A stretch of 61,988 bases of DNA, from contig SCRC01000094.1 in assembly GCA_004297945.1 (NCBI GenBank), positions 1-61,988 on the forward strand, written 5' to 3'. This stretch comes from Candidimonas sp. GTDB lineage: Bacteria; Pseudomonadota; Gammaproteobacteria; Burkholderiales; Burkholderiaceae_B. The translations under genes were made by a program, and so were the position numbers. A model generated the notes under the pieces. That model was not told the DNA's origin and did no database searches. It was given only the letters and a program-made list of their open reading frames with translations. Shown piece after piece: positions 45,882-56,781 of this stretch (its first letter is position 1; each line of letters opens with the position of its first letter).

Positions 45882-47384
45882 TTAACGATTCTTTGATCGA
45901 TCCGAAGGGCGATCTGATGTCTGGGATAAATCCACGCCAGGTATAGGCGCACTGTCAAAATATTCATCAAAATCGGGCTCAACCGATTTCAAGCCCAGGC
46001 CATCGTCAACAGCTGCGCGATTCACCGCAACCGGTTCCGCCTCATCGGGCACATAGCCCGCAGCGCTGGCCGCTTGCGGAACAACCGAGTCGTTAGTGTC
46101 AAGTAGATCAGTTTCGGGCATATTGGCAAACGCGATCAGCGTGGGATCGCCGCGCGTATCGGCAGCGGGCAAGGCGCGATTGGCCGCCAGCACCGGCAAC
46201 ACCCCGGCCACGCCGGAGGCAAGACGCCAATGCTTCATTGCATCGGCGCTGCGTCCCAGACGATCGTATAAATTGCCCAACAAGGCATGTATGCGCACGT
46301 CACTGCGGATTTTCATGCTGCGCAGCAGATAGCGCTCTCCCTGCCCCCACAACTGGCCGATCAGACACAAGTTGCCCAGCATGGCGAGCAGTGCCGAATC
46401 GTTGGGCTTGCTCTTTAACCAGACCTCGGCCTTGCTCAGGCGACGCGCAACCTGCTCTGGCGGACACTGGGAATAGGCGCTAAGCAGGCGTGGCTCGAAT
46501 TTGGCATTGATGGCCGCTTCCAGAATCTTCGAGGCCTCGTCGATATTCCCCGCCGATTCCTGAATCGCCGCGCCCGCCAGGGCGATCTCGGGCAGCGCCC
46601 GCTCTTCGGATTTGAGATCGCCCCATATTGTCTTGTAGCCGGCCAGCCCGCCGTTGTGCAAGCGCGCCGCCACGGCTGTTTCCAGATACGACAAAGCTTG
46701 TGCCTTGTCGATAACGCCTCGGCGCAACAGCAGACGCGTCAGCGCATAGACACGATCATGGTTATGCAGTTGCCGATGGGCGCGCAACAACAAACGAGTT
46801 GCATGGTAGTGGCGCGAACTGGCGTCCTGCAAGGGTTGCAAGAGCGCCAGCGCCTCGTTGGGCCGATCCTGGTCCAGATACATTTCGGCCGCCACCGTCG
46901 ACGCGGCCTCTTTGAGCCTGGGCTCGGACCCCGCATTTTCACGGGCAATCTGAAGCGCGTCATCGCGGCGGACAAATTCGCCAAGACGATGCAATGCCCG
47001 TGCCGACGCCAAAGCCGCGAGAACCTTGCGATTGGGCGATTTGGACTGAGACAGTATTTTGGAAAAATCCTTCTCGGCCTGGGTATAGCGCCCCTCAAGC
47101 AAGTTCACCCAACCTGTTTCAAGCCAATCGTGGTCGCGTTTTTGTGCTCGCACTCCGCGCCACAACCGAAACCGTTCAGGGCTGGAAGTCAGCCACGTCA
47201 ACACTCGGATCAGTATGTAGAGCAGGAAAAAAGCCGCCAGCAGCAGCAATGCCGCAAAGGTGATGGACAGTTCAATACGCCAGGGCTGGGCGATAATCAA
47301 TACATTGCCGCCATGCTCGCGCAACACCAGGGCCAGCCCGACCGCCAATGCCAGAAAAACCACCGACCAAAACCATGTCCGCAT
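45882..47384 (-). CDS. hemY: HemY family protein (heme biosynthesis-associated, TPR)
   Basis: A 500-residue membrane protein. Two N-terminal spans (residues about 5-22 and 38-62) are followed by the HemY_N region and a TPR-rich cytoplasmic part (GRYTQAEKDFSKIL; EVWLKSKPNDSALLAML). It is not the oxygen-dependent protoporphyrinogen oxidase of the same name in Gram-positives. It is three bases after hemX. The C-terminal 80 residues are an acidic, proline-containing tail. Confidence 0.87.
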   Translation of the reverse strand: MRTWFWSVVFLALAVGLALVLREHGGNVLIIAQPWRIELSITFAALLLLAAFFLLYILIRVLTWLTSSPERFRLWRGVRAQKRDHDWLETGWVNLLEGRYTQAEKDFSKILSQSKSPNRKVLAALASARALHRLGEFVRRDDALQIARENAGSEPRLKEAASTVAAEMYLDQDRPNEALALLQPLQDASSRHYHATRLLLRAHRQLHNHDRVYALTRLLLRRGVIDKAQALSYLETAVAARLHNGGLAGYKTIWGDLKSEERALPEIALAGAAIQESAGNIDEASKILEAAINAKFEPRLLSAYSQCPPEQVARRLSKAEVWLKSKPNDSALLAMLGNLCLIGQLWGQGERYLLRSMKIRSDVRIHALLGNLYDRLGRSADAMKHWRLASGVAGVLPVLAANRALPAADTRGDPTLIAFANMPETDLLDTNDSVVPQAASAAGYVPDEAEPVAVNRAAVDDGLGLKSVEPDFDEYFDSAPIPGVDLSQTSDRPSDRSKNR

Positions 47385-47387
47385 AAG

Positions 47388-48665
47388 TTATTCCCGTGGC
47401 GCAGCAGGCTGCGCCGGTGTGGCCGACGCCTTGGCGGCGCCCGCATCCAGTGGGGCAGGCCTGGCCGTGGTGTTGACGTCTTGCTGGGCTGCGCGGGCGC
47501 TGGCGTCACGCAACGCTTCAAGCGCCTGCAAGCTATTGTTGACCGTTGGCAATTTCAGGTCGATAGACGTTTGCGCCAGTTGCTCGGCAATCTTGTGCGC
47601 CTGCCGAGTGTCGTCTGCCCGCCCGTCATAACGCGTATCGATCGCCTTGACCAGCGCCTGCGTTTCCGTTTTCCACAACGCCGGCTGATGCATGAGCAAA
47701 GCCAGTTGGGCTGTCATGACACGCAGACGCAGATTTTCGCGCAGTTGGCTGGCCTGATCGGGCGACATCAACAAGGCGGCCGGATCTTTCGCGCGCCGAA
47801 CGCTGATAAAGTTGCCCAGATCGCCAGCCAGCGCAGACCAGGCGTCGGCGGACCAAGTGCGCACGCTGGCCTGGGTTTGCTCCCACCAGCTTGCATTGGC
47901 ATGGGCAGCATTGCCTTGCGTGCCAGCGGGCGCGGGCGCCTTCGAAGCTGCAGCCGCAGATACGTTGGGCGCCGCATCATCGGGCACCCATAACGGCGCC
48001 TTGCCAATTAGCTGCCCCAATTCGTCAAGCCGCCCTGTAAGCAGCGGTATGTTTATCGTGGAGACCAGGCGCAGTCGATCGAGATCGCCGTTAATCGTTT
48101 GCTGCAAAGAAGCCAGGCTGGCCCGATTGGCGCGCGCCAGTTGCGCCTGCGCCGTTTCGAGCGCAACAATGGCATTGGCGACGTTGCCGCCCAGTGCCAA
48201 TTGTTGATGGGCAATCGTGACGAGCTGATCAACATCGTTGACCAGCGCCACATCGGAACCTCTGTCGGTCAGGTTCTGAAAAGCCTGTTCCAGGCTTTGA
48301 TAACGGGATTGCGATTCGTGCAGCGATGCCTGCAAAGCGGCCAACTGACCGGCCTGAGACTGCGCCAGAGATATGGCCTGCTGAGCCTGTTCGCTCGCCT
48401 GATTGGCCACGCTGGTGCTGGTGGCTAGCTCGCTACGGACCTGCGCCTGAGATTGCTTGAATATTTTTTGCTGATACCACACAGCCGCGCCCAGAGCCAG
48501 AGCCAGCAGCAGCACGATGACAAAGGCAATAAGCAGGCCATAACGCCTGCGGGGCTTAAGCGCCCCCCTGGGGCTGGTCGCCGCAGCGGTGCTGCCTGGA
48601 GACGTTTCTTTTTTGCTGGTCGCCAAAGGGTTGGCTTCGGGACTCTCGGGTTTTTTATCAATCAT
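47388..48665 (-). CDS. hemX: HemX family protein (uroporphyrinogen operon)
   Basis: A 425-residue protein with a cytoplasmic N-terminus, one span (YGLLIAFVIVLLLALALGA), a coiled-coil-like Gln-rich stretch (residues about 70-150) and the HemX core (NVANAIVALETAQAQLARAN; LRLRVMTAQLALLMHQPALW). It lies between hemD and hemY as in the group. Ala/Pro-rich tail. Confidence 0.87.
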   Translation of the reverse strand: MIDKKPESPEANPLATSKKETSPGSTAAATSPRGALKPRRRYGLLIAFVIVLLLALALGAAVWYQQKIFKQSQAQVRSELATSTSVANQASEQAQQAISLAQSQAGQLAALQASLHESQSRYQSLEQAFQNLTDRGSDVALVNDVDQLVTIAHQQLALGGNVANAIVALETAQAQLARANRASLASLQQTINGDLDRLRLVSTINIPLLTGRLDELGQLIGKAPLWVPDDAAPNVSAAAASKAPAPAGTQGNAAHANASWWEQTQASVRTWSADAWSALAGDLGNFISVRRAKDPAALLMSPDQASQLRENLRLRVMTAQLALLMHQPALWKTETQALVKAIDTRYDGRADDTRQAHKIAEQLAQTSIDLKLPTVNNSLQALEALRDASARAAQQDVNTTARPAPLDAGAAKASATPAQPAAPRE

Positions 48666-48692
48666 GGCCGAATTGTAATCCTTAGCACCTTT

Positions 48693-49496
48693 TTATAGGG
48701 ATGCGGTCGAGGCAATCATCTGAAAAATTGCGTCATCATTGGGAGAGCATATTTTTACCACCGGATCGGGGTTCATGCCAGCCGCGCCAGCAAATACGGA
48801 TTGTAATCGGTGAGCCACATGTTCATGGATGACCACATATCGCGCACGAGCCCAGAACTCTTGCAAGCCATTGTGTTCAATATTAAGGCAAACCGCATCG
48901 ATGCTTTCGCTACTGGTGAGGAGGCACACAGGCGTAGCCTGCGTATCAAGACGAAGCCGCAGATCGTAGCATTGCTCATGCGACCAGCGCTGCGCACGGC
49001 GACTATAAAGCGCATAGCGCCGCACGCTCGCGCCCGTCTGTTCGAACTGCTGCCCCAGCCATTCCCTGCCGGTTTCACCACGCACGATCAGCACCCGTCG
49101 CCATGGTTGGTCAATACGCCGCAAGTGCTCCCACAAGGCTTGCGAATCCTGCCCGCGAGACGGATCAGGATGTGCGATATGCGCACGAGGAATGTAGCCC
49201 GCCTGATAAAGCGCCTGGGCGCTGGACTGGCCGACTGTGGCCACCCAGCACGAAGCGGGCCACCGTATCGGCGCGCCGCGCCGGCCATACATATCCAGAT
49301 ACAGGCGCACGGCGCTTCCACTAACAAAAATGATCAGGTCATAATCGTCAGGCAAAGGCAGCAAACCCGGATCATCGAGCAAAGGCTGTATCAACAGGCC
49401 GGGCAGCACCAGCGTAGCGACACCCGAGCTTCGCAAACGCGCAGCCAGGCTTTCGTTCTGGCCCTGCGGGCGCGTGAGGACGGCAAACGAAGTCAT
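48693..49496 (-). CDS. hemD: Uroporphyrinogen-III synthase
   Basis: A 267-residue enzyme that closes hydroxymethylbilane with inversion of ring D. The family is poorly conserved; VLTRPQGQNESLAARLRSSG, IFVSGSAVRLYLDM, VATVGQSSAQALYQAGY and the late LTSSESIDAV are the typical fingerprints. The start MTSFAVLTRP at 49496 is chosen; the frame is open far upstream into hemC. Confidence 0.88.
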   Translation of the reverse strand: MTSFAVLTRPQGQNESLAARLRSSGVATLVLPGLLIQPLLDDPGLLPLPDDYDLIIFVSGSAVRLYLDMYGRRGAPIRWPASCWVATVGQSSAQALYQAGYIPRAHIAHPDPSRGQDSQALWEHLRRIDQPWRRVLIVRGETGREWLGQQFEQTGASVRRYALYSRRAQRWSHEQCYDLRLRLDTQATPVCLLTSSESIDAVCLNIEHNGLQEFWARARYVVIHEHVAHRLQSVFAGAAGMNPDPVVKICSPNDDAIFQMIASTASL

Positions 49497-49524
49497 GGCC
49501 AGCTCCCTCGGGCATCGCCGCTTA

Positions 49525-50469
49525 TCAAACGGGCGTTGCCGCCGCCAGCTTGGCCAGAACGGCCTCGGCACCCTGATCGAGCAACGTTTGCGCAGCCTGC
49601 TCTCCCAATGACAGGGCCATCGTGATCGGGCCCGAGCGTTCAGCGTGAATAATGCGCGAGCCGTCTGGCTCGGCGACCAGAGCACGCAAATGCAAAGTAT
49701 CACCGCTGACCTGAGCGTACGCCGCCAATGGCACTTGACACGACCCGCCCAGCACACGCGACACGGCGCGTTCAGCAATAGCGCAGGCCGTTGTGCCTGG
49801 ACAAACCAGCGGCGACAGCAAGGTGCGCAGGTTCGGGCGGCCCGCCAGCGTCTCGATGGCCAAAGCGCCCTGGCCGGCGGCTGGCAGGCTTTGCTCGGGC
49901 GTGAGATAACTGCGTATGCGCGCCCCAAGACCCAGGCGCTTCAAGCCCGCGGCTGCCAGAATAATGACGTCATAGTCGCCTTTGTCGAGCTTGGCCAGAC
50001 GCGTATCCACGTTGCCGCGCAACGGCTGCAGCACGAGTTGCGGATAGCATTGACGAATTTGCGCCTCGCGGCGCAGGCTGGACGTGCCCACCACGGCGCC
50101 TGCCGGCAACTGATCGAGGGTATCGTAAAGATTGGACACCAGCGCATCGCGTGCATCTTCGCGTTCAAGTATGGCCGACAATTCAAACGAATCGTCCAAA
50201 TCCACCGGCACGTCTTTCAGCGAGTGCACGGCCAGATCGGCCCGGCCATCGAGCAGCGCGGCCTCCAGTTCTTTGACAAAAAGGCCTTTGCCGCCGACTT
50301 TGGACAGCGTACGATCCAGGATTTTGTCGCCGCGGGTAGTCAGGGTCAGCAGGCTGACCTTGCAACCGGGGTACAAAACGGACAGGCGTTCGCGCACATG
50401 CTCGGCCTGCCACAATGCCAACCGGCTGGCGCGGGTTGCGATAACCAGTGCAGCGGGAATCGATGGCAT
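49525..50469 (-). CDS. hemC: Hydroxymethylbilane synthase (porphobilinogen deaminase)
   Basis: A 314-residue enzyme that joins four porphobilinogens. Motifs: [61 protein letters not shown] and the cofactor cysteine in [14 protein letters not shown]. It leads the heme block hemC-D-X-Y. Confidence 0.95.
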   Translation of the reverse strand: MPSIPAALVIATRASRLALWQAEHVRERLSVLYPGCKVSLLTLTTRGDKILDRTLSKVGGKGLFVKELEAALLDGRADLAVHSLKDVPVDLDDSFELSAILEREDARDALVSNLYDTLDQLPAGAVVGTSSLRREAQIRQCYPQLVLQPLRGNVDTRLAKLDKGDYDVIILAAAGLKRLGLGARIRSYLTPEQSLPAAGQGALAIETLAGRPNLRTLLSPLVCPGTTACAIAERAVSRVLGGSCQVPLAAYAQVSGDTLHLRALVAEPDGSRIIHAERSGPITMALSLGEQAAQTLLDQGAEAVLAKLAAATPV

Positions 50470-50471
50470 GC

Positions 50472-50597
50472 CTAACCCGCCAGCTTGGTCACAACAACGG
50501 CAGCGACAATACCCACGATGGCCAGAATAAGTAACCCTTGAAGCAGAGACAGGCCCGAATCACGGTGCTCAGGATCGGACGATTTAAACAGACCCAT
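50472..50597 (-). CDS. Small single-span membrane protein upstream of hemC
   Basis: A 41-residue protein: a polar N-terminus [13 protein letters not shown] followed by one span ([19 protein letters not shown]) and a short TKLAG end. The ATG overlaps the 3' end of terC by 14 bases and the stop is two bases before hemC. No family is recognised; the gene-like spacing and typical membrane segment support it. Confidence 0.5.
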   Translation of the reverse strand: MGLFKSSDPEHRDSGLSLLQGLLILAIVGIVAAVVVTKLAG

Positions 50598-51303
50598 AAT
50601 CAGTTTCCTTAATAGCGGGTTTACGGCTGGCAAACCACTTGCCCAAAAGAACAACCAGTATCGCGCCAGCCACTTCAGCCGCTATTTTAACCGGAGTCGT
50701 CGCCACGCCGAATCGCTCTACTATGAAAATGTCGGTCACCAGCATGCCGCCGGCAATCCAGCCCAGCAGCCCGGCGCCTATCGTGACGACCAGCGGGAAC
50801 CGGTCTATGAGTTTCAGAACCAGGGTGCTGCCCCAGACAATGATAGGCACGCTGACCAGCAGGCCGAATACAACATAGCCCAACTGATGGCTATCCTGGG
50901 TGTTTTCAGCTGCGGCGGCAATCGCAACGACGTTATCAAGGCTCATGACCAGATCGGCGACGATTACTGTCTTGACCGCCGACCATACAGAGTTCGCGCC
51001 CGCCACGCCGCCGTGGCTGTCGTTTTCAGGCACCAGCAATTTAATGCCTATCCACAGCAACAGCAGGCTGCCCACTATTTTAAGAAATGGAATATTCAGC
51101 AAGACCAGGGCAAACGCGATAAGAACCACCCGAAGGACGATAGCGCCGGCCGTGCCCCATAAAATGCCCTTAATGCGCTGGTTCGGCTGTAGATTGCGGC
51201 AGGCCAGCGCGATGACCACCGCGTTATCGCCTCCCAAGAGAATATCGATCACGATGATCTGGAACACCACCCCCCAATGCAGGGTCTGGAAAAGCTCAAT
51301 CAT
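50584..51303 (-). CDS. TerC family integral membrane protein (YjbE/YkoY type)
   Basis: A 239-residue membrane protein with about seven spans. The metal-binding acidic motifs are visible: DILLGGDNAVVIALAC and DLVMSLDNVVAIAAAAEN. TerC proteins are linked to metal (Mn) export or tellurite resistance. The start MIELFQTLHWG at 51303 is chosen; the frame extends to 51345 through the terminator hairpin. Confidence 0.88.
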   Translation of the reverse strand: MIELFQTLHWGVVFQIIVIDILLGGDNAVVIALACRNLQPNQRIKGILWGTAGAIVLRVVLIAFALVLLNIPFLKIVGSLLLLWIGIKLLVPENDSHGGVAGANSVWSAVKTVIVADLVMSLDNVVAIAAAAENTQDSHQLGYVVFGLLVSVPIIVWGSTLVLKLIDRFPLVVTIGAGLLGWIAGGMLVTDIFIVERFGVATTPVKIAAEVAGAILVVLLGKWFASRKPAIKETDYGSV

Positions 51304-51324
51304 TTGAAATTCCGTATGTCTGAA

Positions 51325-51360
51325 TAAAAACGCCTCGATCCACAACGTGCATCGAGGCGT
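51325..51360 (-). terminator. Rho-independent terminator after sucD
   Basis: On the minus strand a perfect 10-base-pair stem ACGCCTCGAT/ATCGAGGCGT (51360-51351 with 51339-51330) with an 11-base loop is followed by TTTTT. It ends the sucC-sucD transcript about 95 bases beyond the sucD stop, just ahead of terC. Confidence 0.85.
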
Positions 51361-51454
51361 ACCAAGTAACGGCTATTGTAATTCAGCTTTCAGTCAGTTT
51401 CTTGAAATTAACGGAAAATCGTCCTGAACCCCCAAAAAGGGGCCTCCCGCTGGC

Positions 51455-52336
51455 TTACAACACCGATTTCAGCAATTTGCCCATTTCCGAGGGGTTGCGC
51501 GTTGTGCGAATGCCACAAGCCTCCATGATTTCCAGTTTGGCCTCGGCCGTGTCGGCGCCACCCGAAATCAAGGCGCCGGCGTGGCCCATGCGCTTGCCCG
51601 CCGGTGCTGTAACGCCGGCAATAAAGCCCACCACGGGCTTTTTCATATTGTCTTTGGCCCATTGCGCCGCATTGACTTCGTCGGGGCCACCGATTTCGCC
51701 AATCATGATGACAGCGTCGGTATCGGGATCGTCGTTGAACATTTGCAGAATATCAATGTGTTTCAAGCCATTGATGGGATCCCCGCCCGTGCCCACCGCG
51801 CTTGACTGGCCCAGACCCAGCTCGGTCACTTGCGCGACCGCCTCGTAGGTGAGTGTGCCCGAACGGCTGACAATACCAATACGGCCCTTGCGGTGAATAT
51901 GGCCGGGCATGATCCCGATCTTGATTTCCTCGGGTGTAATCAGGCCAGGGCAGTTAGGGCCCAGCAACAGCGTTTTCTTGTTTTGATCGCGCATCCGGTT
52001 ACGCACTTCAAGCATGTCGCGCACGGGGATGCCCTCGGTTATGCAAATAACGAGATCCAGATCGGCCTCGACTGCTTCCCATATCGCGGCCGCCGCGCCC
52101 GGAGGCGGCACATAAATGACCGACACCGTGGCGCCGGTCTGCGCACGGGCCTCTTTGACCGAGGCAAAAATGGGGATACCCTCGAAATTCTCGCCGGCTT
52201 TCTTGGGATGAACACCCGCGACAAATGCCGCCTGGCCATTGGCATATTCGCGGCACATGCGGGTATGGAACTGGCCGGTCTTGCCGGTAATCCCTTGGGT
52301 AATGACTTTAGTGTCCTGGTTGATCAAAATCGACAT
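51455..52336 (-). CDS. sucD: Succinyl-CoA ligase subunit alpha
   Basis: A 293-residue subunit carrying the CoA-binding Rossmann domain and the phosphohistidine. Motifs: TKVITQGITGKTGQFHT, YVPPPGAAAAIWEA, GPNCPGLITPEE, SSAVGTGGDPING and GHAGALISGG with the phosphorylated His. Works with SucC in the TCA cycle, ATP/GTP-forming. Confidence 0.95.
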   Translation of the reverse strand: MSILINQDTKVITQGITGKTGQFHTRMCREYANGQAAFVAGVHPKKAGENFEGIPIFASVKEARAQTGATVSVIYVPPPGAAAAIWEAVEADLDLVICITEGIPVRDMLEVRNRMRDQNKKTLLLGPNCPGLITPEEIKIGIMPGHIHRKGRIGIVSRSGTLTYEAVAQVTELGLGQSSAVGTGGDPINGLKHIDILQMFNDDPDTDAVIMIGEIGGPDEVNAAQWAKDNMKKPVVGFIAGVTAPAGKRMGHAGALISGGADTAEAKLEIMEACGIRTTRNPSEMGKLLKSVL

Positions 52337-52358
52337 TTACGAATCCTTGGCAATATTC

Positions 52359-53519
52359 TTATTTGACGGCGGCAACGACGCGGGACGCGGCTTCGGCCAT
52401 CGTATCGGCGCTAATAATGGGCAGGCCCGAATCGGCCAGCATCTTTTTGCCCAGCTGTTCATTGGTGCCTTTCATGCGGACCACCAGCGGCACGCTTAAA
52501 TTAACGGCCTTGCAGGCGGCGATAACGCCTTGCGCAATCACGTCGCAACGCATGATGCCGCCGAAAATATTCACCAGAATGGCCTTGACGCTATTGTTCT
52601 TGAGCATGATCTTGAATGCTTCCGTCACTTTCTCGGCCGTGGCTCCACCGCCCACATCCAGGAAGTTGGCCGGTTCCGCGCCAAACAGCTTGATGGTGTC
52701 CATGGTGGCCATGGCCAAGCCCGCGCCATTGACCAGGCAACCGATATTGCCGTCTAACTGGATATACGCCAGATCGAACTTGCTGGCTTCGATTTCGGCG
52801 GGGTCTTCTTCGTCCAGATCGCGATAAGCCACGATATCGGGATGGCGGAACAAGGCATTCGGGTCGAAGTTGAATTTCGCATCAAGCGCGATAATATCGC
52901 CCGAGCCGGCCAGAATAAGCGGATTGATCTCGGCCAGCGACGCATCGGTTTCGCAATACGTTTTATATAGCTTCTGAAATTCGACCGCCGCTTTGGCTGC
53001 CGAGGTTTCAGGCACGCCGATGCCGCGAGCCAGTCCGGTGGCCTGCTCGTCACTTAAACCGACTTCGGGATCGACGAATACTTTAAGAATTTTTTCGGGC
53101 GTGCTGTGCGCAACCTCTTCGATCTCCATCCCGCCTTCGCTGGACGCCATGACGCACACACGCTGCGTAGCCCGATCAGTCACAATGCCGACGTAATATT
53201 CCTTCTTGATGTCCGCGCCCTCTTCAATGAGCAAACGGCGCACCTTCTGCCCCGCCGGGCCGGTTTGATGCGTCACCAGCTGCATGCCCAGAATTTCAGA
53301 TGCCAGCGTGCGCACTTCGGCCAGCGAACGAGCCAATTTGACGCCACCACCCTTGCCCCGGCCGCCGGCATGAATCTGAGCCTTTACAACCCAGACCGGG
53401 CCGCCGAGCTTTTCGGCGTTGGCAACGGCCTCATCGACGGAAAAGGCGGGATATCCGCGCGGCACAGTCACGCCAAATTTTTTCAGCAATTCCTTGCCTT
53501 GATATTCGTGAATTTTCAT
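52359..53519 (-). CDS. sucC: Succinyl-CoA ligase subunit beta
   Basis: A 386-residue ATP-grasp subunit. Motifs: [64 protein letters not shown] and the CoA/phosphate region [14 protein letters not shown]. Located 22 bases before sucD as usual. Confidence 0.95.
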   Translation of the reverse strand: MKIHEYQGKELLKKFGVTVPRGYPAFSVDEAVANAEKLGGPVWVVKAQIHAGGRGKGGGVKLARSLAEVRTLASEILGMQLVTHQTGPAGQKVRRLLIEEGADIKKEYYVGIVTDRATQRVCVMASSEGGMEIEEVAHSTPEKILKVFVDPEVGLSDEQATGLARGIGVPETSAAKAAVEFQKLYKTYCETDASLAEINPLILAGSGDIIALDAKFNFDPNALFRHPDIVAYRDLDEEDPAEIEASKFDLAYIQLDGNIGCLVNGAGLAMATMDTIKLFGAEPANFLDVGGGATAEKVTEAFKIMLKNNSVKAILVNIFGGIMRCDVIAQGVIAACKAVNLSVPLVVRMKGTNEQLGKKMLADSGLPIISADTMAEAASRVVAAVK

Positions 53520-53596
53520 TGATTACCTGTCAGAACGTAAAAAAATGCCCACGCCGATGCCTGGCAAGACCCGCCAGGCGTCGAACCGATTGATGC

Positions 53597-54190
53597 TTAT
53601 TCGCATTTCGCCTCGGGGGGCGGCGCGACATACCATTGGGGATAAAACTCTTTAGCCACCGCGCCATCCACACGCAAGGCATGGCAACCATCAAGCTGAA
53701 ACGGCTTTTTGGGCACGGCCGCGTTTCCCATTTCCTTGCGGCGCCGATTCGCCATGGATTGCACGGCCACGGTGGGCAGCACATAGGCAAGCTCGGTCAT
53801 ATGGGTGCAGCCCGCAGTTCGTGCAAACCGCTCTTTGACCGCCTGGCGAAAGCTGCGCAACAAATTCAGGCCCACGAGCGCTGCGTAGTCGGGCGCAATG
53901 GCGCTGCACTGGGTGTCAAAGGGTGCGGCGTCGTAGGTGGCAAGCGCCTCTGTGATCGTGAACTGATCGTCGATCGTGACACGCAGGTGCATATGATGCA
54001 CAGGCGTGCCGGCTCGATGAACCGCGCCGCTGTCGCGCGGAAAATCGTAGGCCTTGACATCGATAAGTTCGGCTTCAAGGTCCCACTGCCCATCGGCGCG
54101 GGCAAATGAATCCACGCGTATGGAACGCGTGTGCAACGGCTCGCGGGCGATTTCGGACGGTGGCAAGGGCATGTGCGCAGGCAAAAACAC
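53597..54190 (-). CDS. DUF2889 family protein
   Basis: A 197-residue cytoplasmic protein of unknown function. Typical DUF2889 elements: REPLHTRSIRVDSFARADG, WDLEAELIDVKAYDF, VHHMHLRVTIDDQ and GCTHMTELA. In relatives it stands between recX and sucC; here metE-metR and gene remnants separate it from recX. An ATG seven residues in is an alternative start. Confidence 0.82.
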   Translation of the reverse strand: MFLPAHMPLPPSEIAREPLHTRSIRVDSFARADGQWDLEAELIDVKAYDFPRDSGAVHRAGTPVHHMHLRVTIDDQFTITEALATYDAAPFDTQCSAIAPDYAALVGLNLLRSFRQAVKERFARTAGCTHMTELAYVLPTVAVQSMANRRRKEMGNAAVPKKPFQLDGCHALRVDGAVAKEFYPQWYVAPPPEAKCE

Positions 54191-54283
54191 AATAGAGCGA
54201 TAAACCTGGCAAGTATAACGCAGGGCATGCTTGCCCGAACCGGAGGCTGTGTGTCGCGCTCCGATTCGGGCCGGATTCTGGTG

Positions 54284-56581
54284 TTACGCCGGCTGGCGCA
54301 ATGTCCGGGCCGCCTCTACCATAGCCAACAACGCGGCTTCCGTTTCAGGCCAGGCGCGTGTTTTCAGGCCGCAATCCGGATTGACCCAAAGCCGCTCGGC
54401 CGGCAGGCGGCTGGCGGCCTTGCGCATCAGATCGACCATCCAGCCGATTTGCGGCACATTGGGCGAGTGAATATCGTACACACCAGGCCCTATGTCATTG
54501 GGGTAGCGGAAGTCTTTGAAGGCGTCCAGCAATTCCATATTGGAGCGCGATGTTTCAATCGTGATCACATCCGCATCCATGGCAGCAATCGAGCCCATGA
54601 TGTCGTTAAATTCCGAATAGCACATATGCGTATGAATCTGGGTCTCTTCACGCACGCCGGCCGTCGCCATACGGAAGCTATCCACCGCCCAGTCCAGATA
54701 CGCGGGCCAATCGGCGCGGCGTAAAGGCAGGCCTTCACGAAAAGCCGGCTCGTCAATCTGGATAATACCGATGCCGGCGGTTTCCAGATCGACCACCTCC
54801 TCGCGCAGGGCCAGTGCCAATTGACGGCATGTTTCCTCGCGCGGCTGATCATCGCGCACAAAAGACCATTGCAAAATCGTGACTGGCCCCGTCAGCATGC
54901 CCTTGACGGGTTTGTCGGTCAGCGATTGCGCATAGGCGGCCCAGGCCACCGTCATCGGCGCGGGTCGGGCAACGTCGCCAAAAATAATCGGTGGCTTGAC
55001 GCAACGCGAACCGTAGCTCTGCACCCAGCCGTTTTGCGTGAAGGCAAAACCAGCCAGCAGCTCGCCAAAATACTCGACCATATCGTTGCGCTCTGGTTCA
55101 CCATGCACCAGGACATCGAGCCCGATTTTTTCCTGAAAACGTATGACATGCTCGATTTCGCTGCGTATGGCTGCTTCATAAGCGGCATCGCTAATGGCGC
55201 CTGCCTTCCAGTCGCGGCGCAAGGCCCGGATCTCGCTGGTTTGGGGGAAAGACCCAATAGTGGTGGTTGGATACGCGGGCAAGCCCAGCTCTTTTTGCTG
55301 GCACGCAATGCGTTGGGCAAAGGGCGCACGATTGCGGCTGAGCCCGGCTACCCCCTTCAGGCGCTGCTGCACAGCGGCATTGTGGATGCGCGGCGAGACG
55401 CGGCGGCTCTGCAATGCCTCGCGCTGCGCCTGCAAGGCCGCTTGCGTTGCCGCATCGACCGTGCCATCCAGAAAAACCGCCAGCCAGCGCAGCTCATCGA
55501 GCTTCTGGGTTGCAAAGGACAGCCACCCCTTCAATTCCGCATCCAGCTCGTGCTCATGAGCAAGATCCACAGGCACATGCAGCAGCGAGCACGACGGCGC
55601 AAGCCACAAACGCTCGCCCAACTGCTCTTTAAGGGGAGCCAGCAGAGCGCGGGCCTCATCCAGATCGGTACGCCAGATATTGCGGCCATTGATGATGCCG
55701 GCCGATAGGACCTGATCGGGCCTCAACAAAGCCACGACGTCGGCCAGCTGAGCCGGCGCGCGCACCAGATCAATATGCAGCCCCTGCACAGGCAGCCCCT
55801 TCAGTACAGACAGGTTGTCGCCCAGCGCTTCGAAATACGTGGCCACCAGCACATTCAGACCCGTCTGCGCCAGGCTGGTGTAGACCTGCGCGAAGGCGTC
55901 ACGCCATTGCGCAGGCAGATCCAGAGTCAGTATGGGTTCGTCGATCTGCACCCACTGCACGCCCAGAGCCTTGAACCGCGCCAGCACCTCGCCATAGACA
56001 GGCAACAGGTTTTTCAACAGGTCGAGTTTGCGCACATCGCTTGCGCCAGCGGAAAACGCGTCGCCCTTGCCCAGCCAGAGCCAGCTCAAGGGCCCCGGAA
56101 TAACAGGCTTGGCCTGATGGCCCAGGGCCTGCGCCTCACGCACCTGATCGAACAGATCTTCGCGCGCAATGCGATAGTCTTGCTGAGGAACGAGTTCCGG
56201 AACAATATAGTGATAATTCGTGTCGAACCACTTGGTCATTTCGCAGGCGGCGGCGGGGGTGCCCGAAGGCGCCCTTCCGCGAGCCATCCTGAACAACGTA
56301 TCGAGGCTGACAGGCTGATCCGCGGGTTGGGCAAACCGCGCGGGTACCGCACCCAGCAAAGTCGTCCATTCCAGTATTTGGTCGTACCAGGCAAAATCGC
56401 CTACCGGGACAAAAGCCACGCCCGCGTCGGCCTGCACGGCCCAGTGGCGGCGACGCAGGTCGCGCCCAACTTGCTGCAAGGCTTGCGCATTGTGCTTGCC
56501 GGTCCAATATCCTTCCTGCGCCCGCTTCAACTCACGTTGTGCACCGATACGAGGAAAGCCAAGGTTATGAATAATAGTCAT
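54284..56581 (-). CDS. metE: Cobalamin-independent methionine synthase
   Basis: A 765-residue zinc enzyme that transfers a methyl group from methyltetrahydrofolate-triglutamate to homocysteine. N-terminal [21 protein letters not shown]-terminal zinc site [12 protein letters not shown] and [24 protein letters not shown] binds substrate. Two similar barrel halves give the usual length. The divergent metR gene and a MetR-box-like site upstream indicate control by MetR with homocysteine. Confidence 0.95.
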   Translation of the reverse strand: MTIIHNLGFPRIGAQRELKRAQEGYWTGKHNAQALQQVGRDLRRRHWAVQADAGVAFVPVGDFAWYDQILEWTTLLGAVPARFAQPADQPVSLDTLFRMARGRAPSGTPAAACEMTKWFDTNYHYIVPELVPQQDYRIAREDLFDQVREAQALGHQAKPVIPGPLSWLWLGKGDAFSAGASDVRKLDLLKNLLPVYGEVLARFKALGVQWVQIDEPILTLDLPAQWRDAFAQVYTSLAQTGLNVLVATYFEALGDNLSVLKGLPVQGLHIDLVRAPAQLADVVALLRPDQVLSAGIINGRNIWRTDLDEARALLAPLKEQLGERLWLAPSCSLLHVPVDLAHEHELDAELKGWLSFATQKLDELRWLAVFLDGTVDAATQAALQAQREALQSRRVSPRIHNAAVQQRLKGVAGLSRNRAPFAQRIACQQKELGLPAYPTTTIGSFPQTSEIRALRRDWKAGAISDAAYEAAIRSEIEHVIRFQEKIGLDVLVHGEPERNDMVEYFGELLAGFAFTQNGWVQSYGSRCVKPPIIFGDVARPAPMTVAWAAYAQSLTDKPVKGMLTGPVTILQWSFVRDDQPREETCRQLALALREEVVDLETAGIGIIQIDEPAFREGLPLRRADWPAYLDWAVDSFRMATAGVREETQIHTHMCYSEFNDIMGSIAAMDADVITIETSRSNMELLDAFKDFRYPNDIGPGVYDIHSPNVPQIGWMVDLMRKAASRLPAERLWVNPDCGLKTRAWPETEAALLAMVEAARTLRQPA

Positions 56582-56672
56582 TTTATTTTCAAGGAAGCCA
56601 ATAAATTATTGAAGTGCTGTTATTGTGCGCCGAGTTATCCTTGAAAAAAAATCAAATACAACATCTATAAAA

Positions 56673-56685
56673 TGAAAATAACTCA
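56673..56685. promoter_or_regulatory. MetR box candidate
   Basis: TGAAAATAACTCA matches the MetR consensus TGAA-N5-TTCA with one mismatch and lies in the AT-rich gap between divergent metE and metR. Confidence 0.5.
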
Positions 56686-56781
56686 TGTAATAATGATGCC
56701 AATCCGAATCCAGTGATGCCAACCCCAAACCGGAAATTGGAAATCGAAAATTGGCAACCATCTTTATAGTGTTCATGCCCT

